From the NCBI RefSeq assembly GCF_016862435.1, contig NZ_BOMY01000041.1, positions 124,001 to 188,000 on the forward strand: a stretch of 64,000 nucleotides of DNA, read 5' to 3'. Both the position numbers and the translations under genes were made by a program. Origin of the DNA: Paractinoplanes tereljensis (GTDB lineage Bacteria; Actinomycetota; Actinomycetes; Mycobacteriales; Micromonosporaceae). Below are positions 17,239 through 24,333 of this stretch, in pieces. Position 1 is the first letter of the stretch. Each line of letters opens with the position of its first letter. The notes beneath the pieces are model-generated. The model saw only the letters and a list, made by a program, of their open reading frames with translations. It made no database searches and was not told the origin of the DNA.

Positions 17239-17922
17239 GTGGCCCATGTTCTCGTCGTCGACGACGACCCGACCGTCAGCGACGTCGTCCGGCGGTACCT
17301 CGAACAGGACGGCTGCCGCGTGCGGCTCGCCGCCGACGGCCTCGCCGCCCTCGCGGCCGTCGAGGAGGACCAGCCTGACCTGGTCGTTCTCGATCTGATG
17401 ATGCCCGGCCTGGACGGCCTCGAGGTCTGCCGCCGGCTGCGGCATCGCCGGCCCGACCTGCCGGTGGTGATGCTCACCGCGCTGGGCGAGGAGGCCGACC
17501 GGGTGGTGGGTCTGGAGGTCGGCGCCGACGACTACGTCACCAAGCCGTTCTCGCCCCGGGAGCTGGTCCTGCGGGTCCGCTCGGTGCTGCGCCGCAGCAC
17601 CCCCGCGGCCGAGCCGGCCCTGCTGGTCGACGGTGACCTCACCGCCGACACCGGCCGGCGGATCGCCCGGCTCGGCGACCGGCCGCTGGCGTTGACCGTC
17701 CGCGAGTTCGACCTGCTGGTCTTCCTGCTGCGGAACCCGGCCCGGGCCTGGTCCCGGGCCGAACTGCTGGAACAGGTGTGGGGCTGGCAGTTCGGCGACC
17801 AGTCGACCGTCACCGTGCACGTCCGCCGGCTGCGCGAGAAGATCGAGGCGGATCCGGCGGAACCGCGGCGCATCCTGACCGCCTGGGGCGTCGGCTACCG
17901 CTACGAGCGTGCGCATGACTGA
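17239..17922 (+). CDS. OmpR/PhoB-family response regulator
   Basis: 227 aa. Receiver domain ~1-115 with the phospho-acceptor Asp in VVLDLMMPG, the conserved Thr/Ala switch and Lys in VTKPF; winged-helix DNA-binding domain ~130-225 ending in the wing GVGYRYE. The GTG start follows a short leader. Its end overlaps the sensor kinase gene by eight bases. Likely targets are its own operon and the adjacent epimerase/GT2 divergent promoter. Confidence 0.92.
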   Translation: MAHVLVVDDDPTVSDVVRRYLEQDGCRVRLAADGLAALAAVEEDQPDLVVLDLMMPGLDGLEVCRRLRHRRPDLPVVMLTALGEEADRVVGLEVGADDYVTKPFSPRELVLRVRSVLRRSTPAAEPALLVDGDLTADTGRRIARLGDRPLALTVREFDLLVFLLRNPARAWSRAELLEQVWGWQFGDQSTVTVHVRRLREKIEADPAEPRRILTAWGVGYRYERAHD

Positions 17923-18973
17923 CCTGCTGCTCATCGCCCTGTACGCGCTGCTCTCCGGTGGTGCGGTGGGGGCGGCCGGGATGCTGGTGCTGCGCCGCCT
18001 GGCCGGCCGGTCGATCACCGTGCACGTCTGCGTGCTGCTCGTGGTCACCGTCGCCGCTGTGGTGGCCGGGGTCGTCACGGTGGCCACGGCGATGTTCCTG
18101 TCCGCGCACGACCTGCAGGTCGTACTGCTCACCGTGACCGCCTCGGCGGCGGTCAGCCTGGCCGTCGGCGTCACCTTCGGCCGGCGCCTGGCCGCGGCGG
18201 CGGTGTGGTCGGCGCAGGCCCGCGACCGGGAGCGCCGGCTGGAGGCGGGGCGCCGCGAGCTGGTGGCCTGGGTGTCGCACGACCTGCGGACGCCGCTGGC
18301 CGGACTGCGCGCCATGGCGGAGGCCCTGGAGGACGAGGTGGTGGCGGACCGGGCGGCCGTCGCCGATTACCACCACCGGATCCGGGTCGAGACCGACCGG
18401 ATGACCCGGCTGGTCGACGACCTGTTCGAGCTGTCCCGGATCAACGCGGGAGCGCTGCATCTCGCCCTCGCCCAGGTGCCGCTGGGCGACGTCGTCTCGG
18501 ACGCCATCGCCGCCACCGCGCCGCTGGCCGCCCATCGCCGGATCCGCCTGGTGGCCGCCGAATCCGGCTGGCCGACGGTGCTGGCCAGCGAGCCGGAGCT
18601 GGCCCGGGTGGTCACCAACCTGCTGGTCAACTCGGTGCGTTACACCCCGCCCGACGGCTCGGTGCACATCGAGGCCGGCCACGACGACGAGAACGCCTGG
18701 CTCGCCGTCACCGACACCTGCGGCGGCATCCCCGAGGACGACCTGCCCCGCGTGTTCGACGTGGCGTTCCGCGGATCGCGGGCCCGCACCCCGGCGCCGG
18801 CCCCGACCGCAACGGCCGGCGGCGGCCTCGGTCTCGCCATCGTCCGCGGGCTGGTCGAGGCACACGGCGGCCAGGTACGCGTCGACAACACCGGCAACGG
18901 TTGCCGCTTCGTCGTCCACCTACCCGGCGCACCGGGCCCGCTCCCCCGGCACCGCGCCGGCTCCATCGCCTGA
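17915..18973 (+). CDS. Membrane sensor histidine kinase
   Basis: 352 aa from ATG 17915 (GTG 17909 is also possible). Two membrane helices (LLLIALYALLSGGAVGAAGM and VCVLLVVTVAAVVAGVV) plus a third hydrophobic stretch enclose only short outer loops, so it probably senses membrane state or a partner protein. The H-box is VSHDLRTPLAGL, the N-box NLLVNSVRYTP, and the G-boxes are DTCGGIP and GGGLGLAIVRG. It pairs with the preceding regulator. Confidence 0.92.
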   Translation: MTDLLLIALYALLSGGAVGAAGMLVLRRLAGRSITVHVCVLLVVTVAAVVAGVVTVATAMFLSAHDLQVVLLTVTASAAVSLAVGVTFGRRLAAAAVWSAQARDRERRLEAGRRELVAWVSHDLRTPLAGLRAMAEALEDEVVADRAAVADYHHRIRVETDRMTRLVDDLFELSRINAGALHLALAQVPLGDVVSDAIAATAPLAAHRRIRLVAAESGWPTVLASEPELARVVTNLLVNSVRYTPPDGSVHIEAGHDDENAWLAVTDTCGGIPEDDLPRVFDVAFRGSRARTPAPAPTATAGGGLGLAIVRGLVEAHGGQVRVDNTGNGCRFVVHLPGAPGPLPRHRAGSIA

Positions 18974-18978
18974 CCCGA

Positions 18979-20271
18979 TCAGCCGCCGACCTTGCCCTGC
19001 AGTGCGTCGGTGAGCCGGGCGGCCTGCGCCGGGGTGATCTCGCCGTCGTGGCTCCACGCCTCGGTCACCACCTTGCGGAACTCCGCGCTGAACTCGGTGT
19101 AGTGCGGGGTGAGCGGCCGCGGCCGGGCTCGCCGGATTGCCTCCAGCAGGGTGGTCGCGTACGGGAACTTGGTCGTGACGTTCTCATCGCGATAGACGAT
19201 TTCGCGGGTCGCGGCCAGCCCGCCGTGTTCGAAGAGGATCTGCTGGCTGCGCTCGCCGGTGAGGAACTCGATAAGGGCCTGCGCGGCGCGCGGTTCACCG
19301 CTGTTGCGGGTGACGGCGAGGTTCTGGCCGCCGAGCACGCTCGTCTTGCCGGGGACGGTGGTCACCTCGTACTGAAAGGTCTTTGCGGAAAGGTCCCGAT
19401 AGGCGACCGGCCAGTTGCGCATCGCCAGGACGCGCCCGTCGCCGAACGCGTTCATGCTCTTCTTCTCGTCGAAGGTTCGCGAGTCGGGCAGGATCACCGG
19501 GTGGCTGCTCGACTGCAGGCCGTCGGAGAGACGGCGCAGACCGCGCTCGGCGGCATCCGAGTCGATGACCACCTTGCCGTTGTCGTCGACCACGTCGCCG
19601 CCGGCCGACCAGATGGCCTCCAGCGCGGTGACGGTGAGGATCTCCGAATTGGGGTCGAGCTGGGCGGCGTACCCGGCCTCCATCCTGGGTTCCAGCTTCG
19701 CCTCGAACGCCTCGGTGCTGTCGCTCACCACGTCGTCCCAGGTGGTCGGCTGCTCGGGCCAGACCTTTCCGTCGCGTTTGAAGGTGCGGTAATAGAGCAG
19801 GCCGGCGTCGGTGTTGAACGGCAACGCGTACGGAATGTCGTTGTATTTGCAGGTGCGCAGCGGCTCCTCGAGGAAGCCGGTGAGGTCGGCGTCGGGCAGG
19901 GCGCGGATGCGGCCGGACGCCGCGAACTCGGTGGTCCAGGTGACGTCGAGGTTGAGAATGTCGACGTCGGCCGGGGCGTCCAGCATTTCGCCGTGCGCCT
20001 TCGCCGGGTCCCGGTTGACCGGCTTGATGCTCGCGTGGTTGGTGTCGCCGTGCATGAAGTTCCACTGGTCCAGCAGACGTTGCCGCTGCCCGTCCTGGCT
20101 CTCGTCGACGCTGCTCATGATGACCAGTTCGCCGGGCTCCAGGCCGTCGTCGTCAGCCACCAGTTTCGGTACGACCACGGCGATGGCGAGACCGGCGACA
20201 AGGCCGGCGGCCGCGCCGGCGATCAGGCCGGCCCGCCCGCGCCGGGCCTGGATCCAGGGCCAGATCCTCAC
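18979..20271 (-). CDS. Membrane-anchored extracellular solute-binding protein
   Basis: 430 aa, family 1 (maltose-binding-like) fold. A basic N-terminus and one helix (GLIAGAAAGLVAGLAIAVVV) anchor it to the membrane with no lipobox Cys. After the anchor come the usual family features: VDILNLDVTWTTEFAASG, YNDIPYALPFNTDAGLLYY, and QALIEFLTGERSQQILFEHG. There are no permease genes. Its GTG start overlaps the stop of the caspase-SBP-VWA gene by four bases, so it belongs to that operon and probably presents a ligand to, or forms a complex with, the receptor rather than feeding a transporter. Confidence 0.82.
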   Translation of the reverse strand: MRIWPWIQARRGRAGLIAGAAAGLVAGLAIAVVVPKLVADDDGLEPGELVIMSSVDESQDGQRQRLLDQWNFMHGDTNHASIKPVNRDPAKAHGEMLDAPADVDILNLDVTWTTEFAASGRIRALPDADLTGFLEEPLRTCKYNDIPYALPFNTDAGLLYYRTFKRDGKVWPEQPTTWDDVVSDSTEAFEAKLEPRMEAGYAAQLDPNSEILTVTALEAIWSAGGDVVDDNGKVVIDSDAAERGLRRLSDGLQSSSHPVILPDSRTFDEKKSMNAFGDGRVLAMRNWPVAYRDLSAKTFQYEVTTVPGKTSVLGGQNLAVTRNSGEPRAAQALIEFLTGERSQQILFEHGGLAATREIVYRDENVTTKFPYATTLLEAIRRARPRPLTPHYTEFSAEFRKVVTEAWSHDGEITPAQAARLTDALQGKVGG

Positions 20272-22922
20272 AGCACCGCCTCGAAGATGGTGTTCAACGG
20301 TTCCGCCACCGAGCCGCGTTCGGCCTCGAGACACTTCCCGGCGGTGGCGGTGGTGATCGTCCGGAGGACCGGGGCGGCACAACCGGTGGTGCCCATCGCG
20401 ATCGCGAACACTCGTACTCCTTTGTTCTCGACGGCGGCCCGGAACTGTCCGGTGTCCAGCGCGCTGGCGTTGTCGTCCTCGCCGTCGGTCAGCAGGATCA
20501 CGGCGGTCACCCGGTCGACGGTGCTGGGACCGACCTGTTTGGTCGCGCCCGCCACCGCGGCGTAGAGCGGCGCCGGCCCGCCCGGCTTGATCCGGTTCAG
20601 GGCCGGACCGGCGCCCGGCTTGCGGACGGTGGTGCCCTGGAACGCCCAGACGCCCAGTTCGGTGCGGCTGCCCAGGCCCTTGGCGGCGTGGTTCACGTCG
20701 CGGGCCGCGACCCCCCACAGTGATCCGCCGGGCCCGCCGGTGCCCATCGAGCCGGAGGCGTCGATCGCGATCAGCATCCGCCCGTAACGGTGTGCCTGCT
20801 GGTAGGTGACCCGGACGTTCTTCATCAGGTCGACCGAGACGATCGCCGGCTTCGGATCGACATCCGGCTGGATGCCGTACTGCGGGTTCAGCGTCGCCCC
20901 GGGCGGCCGGAGGCCGGTCGCCACCAGCGCGGCCTTCCCGGCCGGCTCCGCCAGCCAGGCGGCGAACCGGGCCGCCGCCCGGGTGCGCCGCTCGCTCGTC
21001 TGCGGCCAGTCGAACTGCACCGCCTGGCGATCCAACACCGGGGTGTTCGCGGCGTAGACCGCGCTCAGCCGGGCCGGCGGCCCGCAGACCGACTCGTGGT
21101 TGTAGCGGGCGACGTCCTGCTCGGTCACCACGTAGGCGGTCCGCTCGCGCAGGCCGCCGGTGGCGCACAGCAGGGCGGTGGCGTCCGAGTCCAGGGTGAA
21201 CTTCCCCCGGTCGAGCGACTGGTCGAAGAAGCGCTCGGCCCGCTTCGCCACGACGTCGGCCTTCTCCTTGTTGCGGGGCTGATAGAGCGCGATGCGGGCG
21301 AGCGCGCCCACCGAGGTGGACGGGTCCGGCATCGCCACGGACCACTCACGTTCGCGCAGGTCGTCGATCAGCACCGGCCATGCGGTGCCGCCGTACGGTC
21401 CGATCTCGACCCCCGCGGCCAGCACCACCGGCGTGGACGCGATGGTGCTCGTCGCGGCGACCGGCAGGTTCCGTCCCGCTCTCGTCGCGTCGGCGGTGGC
21501 CTGCCGCACCTCCCCCGACCAGTCCGCCAGCCACACATCCGGAGCGGGCCCGATCCGTACGTGTTCGGCATCGCCCCACCCCGCGGCCATCGCCGCGTTG
21601 ATCTCCGGCGCGGTGGCCGAGTAGACGAGCAGCCGCGACTCCGGGCACCCGAAGTTGCCGGCCGCGGTGTCCCGTTCGTACGCCTGGGCCAGCTCGCGGG
21701 CCGGTTCCAGGCTGCCGGTCGGCGCCAGGACGCTGACGATCGCGCTGGTCGGGCAGGTCGCCAGCAGCACCCGGGCGCCCGCGCCGGCGGTGAGCGCCAG
21801 ACCGCCCAGCAGCGCCGTCAACGCGAACGCGGTCACCCCGAGGAACGGAACCCGGAGCCGGCGCAGCGGACGCCACCGGGACCGGACCGCGACCTGGGTG
21901 ATCCAGTGCGCGGCCGGACCGGCGGTGACCAGCGCGACCAGGGCCGCCGTGGCCACCAGCAGGAGCACGCCCCACCATTGCTGGAGCACCTCGGCGCGGA
22001 CCCCGACCGGCAGCCAACTGCCCCGGCCGTGGCTCACCACCGGCGCGGCCACCGCCCCGGCGAGCACCGTGGACAGCACGATCGGCACCCGGATCCGGCG
22101 CCGCGGCGGCCGCAGTGTCGCCCGGCGCGGCGGTTCGCCCTCGCCGTGGTACGCCGGATTGTCGGCCAGCACGAACTGGTCGGCGACGCCGATCACCCGC
22201 CGCCGCGGCTGCGGGTATCCCGCCGCCGACAGGACCCGGTCCAGGTACGCGTACATCGAGTCCAGGGTGATCTCCGGCCCGCCGGCCGGATCTCCGCTTT
22301 CCAGCAGCTTGATCAGCTCACCGCTGAAGGCGGTGTGCCGCGCGCCCGGCGGGGCGATCGACGCCTCGTCCCCGGCCGAGGTCAGGACGTACGCTCCTTT
22401 GATCCCCGTCCGCTGCTCGATGTCGTCGGCGGAACCGAGGTTGCCCACCGCGATGCCGGAGTAGCAGCAATCGAGGATTACGATCTTCAGCGCGGCCGGA
22501 CTCTCCCGCACGTATCGCCGGACCGTCGCGTACGACAATGTCGTGTGCCCGATCGATTCCTGCCGCGGGTCGCTCTCGGCCGCCGCGAGGTGCAGCGTCC
22601 CCTCCGCATCGACCATGCCGTGCCCGACGTAGTAGACGATCAGCACCTCGTCGGCCCGGTGGGTGGCCGTGGTGATCGCGGCACCGAGCTCGGACAGGTT
22701 CTTGGGGTCGATCAGCACGGTGGGCTTCCGCGCGCCGCACCGCTCGGTCAGCACCTCGGCCAGGTCGGTCAGGGTGGTCTTGACGGACGGGATGTTGGCC
22801 AGCCGGGAGCCGCGCTTATGCGTACCGGTGCCGCAGAGCAGGACCTCGGCTCGCGACAGGTACCGATGCCGGCGGCGGCCGTTGGCCGCCTCCGGGCTGG
22901 AGACCCCCGTCTCGTCCAGCAA
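20268..22922 (-). CDS. Transmembrane receptor: caspase-like protease, solute-binding-like domain and VWA domain
   Basis: About 884 aa. Residues ~22-255 are a C14 caspase-like domain with His101 in YYVGHG and catalytic Cys153 in DCCYSG. Three membrane helices follow (~279-297, ~318-335, ~359-388), with RSRWRPLRRLR before the last one; the charge pattern puts the protease inside and the rest outside. Residues ~390-690 resemble a substrate-binding protein; residues ~714-884 are a VWA domain with MIDAS DASGSM and TDGED. No ATG or GTG fits the start: TTG 22922 or CTG 22919 follows AGGAGG at 22926-22931. It lies 17 bases after the EACC1 gene and overlaps the solute-binding gene. The caspase resembles EACC1-associated types in predicted actinobacterial conflict systems. 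Confidence 0.85.
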   Translation of the reverse strand: MLDETGVSSPEAANGRRRHRYLSRAEVLLCGTGTHKRGSRLANIPSVKTTLTDLAEVLTERCGARKPTVLIDPKNLSELGAAITTATHRADEVLIVYYVGHGMVDAEGTLHLAAAESDPRQESIGHTTLSYATVRRYVRESPAALKIVILDCCYSGIAVGNLGSADDIEQRTGIKGAYVLTSAGDEASIAPPGARHTAFSGELIKLLESGDPAGGPEITLDSMYAYLDRVLSAAGYPQPRRRVIGVADQFVLADNPAYHGEGEPPRRATLRPPRRRIRVPIVLSTVLAGAVAAPVVSHGRGSWLPVGVRAEVLQQWWGVLLLVATAALVALVTAGPAAHWITQVAVRSRWRPLRRLRVPFLGVTAFALTALLGGLALTAGAGARVLLATCPTSAIVSVLAPTGSLEPARELAQAYERDTAAGNFGCPESRLLVYSATAPEINAAMAAGWGDAEHVRIGPAPDVWLADWSGEVRQATADATRAGRNLPVAATSTIASTPVVLAAGVEIGPYGGTAWPVLIDDLREREWSVAMPDPSTSVGALARIALYQPRNKEKADVVAKRAERFFDQSLDRGKFTLDSDATALLCATGGLRERTAYVVTEQDVARYNHESVCGPPARLSAVYAANTPVLDRQAVQFDWPQTSERRTRAAARFAAWLAEPAGKAALVATGLRPPGATLNPQYGIQPDVDPKPAIVSVDLMKNVRVTYQQAHRYGRMLIAIDASGSMGTGGPGGSLWGVAARDVNHAAKGLGSRTELGVWAFQGTTVRKPGAGPALNRIKPGGPAPLYAAVAGATKQVGPSTVDRVTAVILLTDGEDDNASALDTGQFRAAVENKGVRVFAIAMGTTGCAAPVLRTITTATAGKCLEAERGSVAEPLNTIFEAVL

Positions 22923-22939
22923 GACCCTCCTGCCGAGCC

Positions 22940-23317
22940 TCAGTCCCGGGCGCCGAGCTGGGCCGCGAGATCTCCGATCATGACGCTGAGCTGATCGGCG
23001 TCGACAGCGCGGATCCGCTTGCCGTCGACCTCGATGGTGGTGCCGTCCGCCCCGGTGATCTTGAGCGTCAGGTCGGTGGTGCGGTGCCGCAACCACGAGA
23101 CCACCGCACCGGCCAGCGCGGTGATCGCGCCGCCCGAACCGGCCGCCACGACCAGCGCGTCGCTCAGCGATCCCATCTCACCGGGCTGCGGATCGGCCTC
23201 GCGCAGATCGACCGGTCCACTGAGGTTCCGGACGTCGAGCATCCACCGCCGCAACGATCGAAGAGCGTCCCCCGAAAGATCAGTTCCGAAGATCAAGTAC
23301 GTCGATCCCTCAGGCAT
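22940..23317 (-). CDS. EACC1-like small membrane protein
   Basis: 125 aa from ATG 23317. Organisation matches effector-associated constant component 1: a variable N-terminus, a hydrophobic helix (ALVVAAGSGGAITALAGAVV), then the compact beta-rich tail DLTLKITGADGTTIEVDG and a closing helix. EACC1 proteins accompany caspase or trypsin effectors in predicted conflict systems. The ATG overlaps the TGA of an upstream reading phase (TGATG), showing translational coupling to the BTAD regulator once its frameshift is allowed for. The caspase gene follows after 17 bases. Confidence 0.75.
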   Translation of the reverse strand: MPEGSTYLIFGTDLSGDALRSLRRWMLDVRNLSGPVDLREADPQPGEMGSLSDALVVAAGSGGAITALAGAVVSWLRHRTTDLTLKITGADGTTIEVDGKRIRAVDADQLSVMIGDLAAQLGARD

Positions 23318-23432
23318 CACGGCACTTTAACAGAAGCGCGTAACGTCCCGGACACACTGTGTGTGCGCATGATCGGCAGCAGGTGCGCGTTGTGCGAGGC
23401 GGCCAGCCCGATGAGCGGCCGCCGGCTGGTGA

Positions 23433-24281
23433 TCAGCACCAGCTGCCGGTCGAGTTCGGCAGCAGCGGGCTGGTGCGGCCGCGGTCCGCCATCCGGGCGA
23501 CAAGATCCAACAAAAGATCCAGCTCACGCGTACGCCCTACCCGCAGCACCTGCTTCTGCGCATCCTGCAGCTCTCGCCCCGGATCGATACCGAGCTCGTC
23601 GGCGAGGCGCTCCCGGATCGCCCGGTACACCGCCAGCGCCTCGGCCTGATGCCCGGCGGCGGCCAGGACTCGCACCAGGGCGGCGTGGACGAGTTCGTGG
23701 AACGCGTTCATCCCGGCCGCGAGCCGCAGCGGCCCCAGCACCGCGGCCGGCCGGCCCTGGCTGACCGCCAGCGCCGCGCCGGCCACGACCGCGTCGAAGA
23801 ACTCCTGGTCGACGCCCGCGAAGGTGGACGCGGCCGTCCCGCTGTCGGCCAGGGCGCCGCCCGCCGGTCCCTGGCCGAGCCGGAGCGCATCGGCGTACCG
23901 GTCGAGCGCCTCGTCCGACCGGTCGGCGCCGGCCACGAGCCGCCGGAATTCCCGCAGGTCGAGCGTGGCCGAGCCGGCCACGAACCGGTAGCCGCCGCCG
24001 TGCCGCAGCAGGTACGACCCCTGGGCGCGGGGCGGCAGTTCGGGCTCGAGGAGCCGGCGCAGGGCGCCGACGTACTTGTGGATGACGTTCGCCGCGGTGG
24101 CCGGCGCGCCGGGCCCCCAGACCAGGTCGATCAGGTCGGCCATGCTGGTCGGGTTGCCCTCCCGGACCAGCAGGACAGCGAGCAGACAGCGCTGCTGGCG
24201 GGCGCCGGGGTCCAGTTCGAGGTCGCCTCGCCAGAGCCGCAGCGGGCCCATGACCTGTAGACGCAACGCCGTGGTCCCCAT
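23433..24281 (-). CDS. BTAD-domain (SARP-type) regulator with apparent frameshift near its end
   Basis: 282 aa as read. Winged-helix OmpR-like DNA-binding domain ~1-95 (LRLWRGDLELDPGARQQRCL, HKYVGALRRLLEPEL) and BTAD domain ~105-250. The frame ends abruptly with PLLPNSTGSWC. In another phase a strongly coding-like tail continues from about 23445 (ELDRQLVLITSRRPLIGLAA, then SHNAHLLPIMRTHSV) and stops at a TGA overlapping the EACC1 ATG. Restoring one G in CTGCCGAAC joins the frames. The intact protein would therefore be about 320 aa. It may be a genuine mutation, an assembly error or frameshifting. It probably regulates the EACC1-caspase operon. Confidence 0.78.
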   Translation of the reverse strand: MGTTALRLQVMGPLRLWRGDLELDPGARQQRCLLAVLLVREGNPTSMADLIDLVWGPGAPATAANVIHKYVGALRRLLEPELPPRAQGSYLLRHGGGYRFVAGSATLDLREFRRLVAGADRSDEALDRYADALRLGQGPAGGALADSGTAASTFAGVDQEFFDAVVAGAALAVSQGRPAAVLGPLRLAAGMNAFHELVHAALVRVLAAAGHQAEALAVYRAIRERLADELGIDPGRELQDAQKQVLRVGRTRELDLLLDLVARMADRGRTSPLLPNSTGSWC

Positions 24282-24333
24282 CCGCGCATTCAGCCACGAC
24301 CTTGTGGAACCGGACTGACCGGCCGCTGACCGA

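Noticed and set aside
18979..20271. ABC sugar-uptake system around the solute-binding protein
   Set aside because: No permease or ATPase genes are nearby; the overlap is with the caspase receptor instead.
20587..22994. A long plus-strand frame opposite the caspase receptor gene
   Set aside because: Shadow of a strongly biased gene; no domain on this strand.
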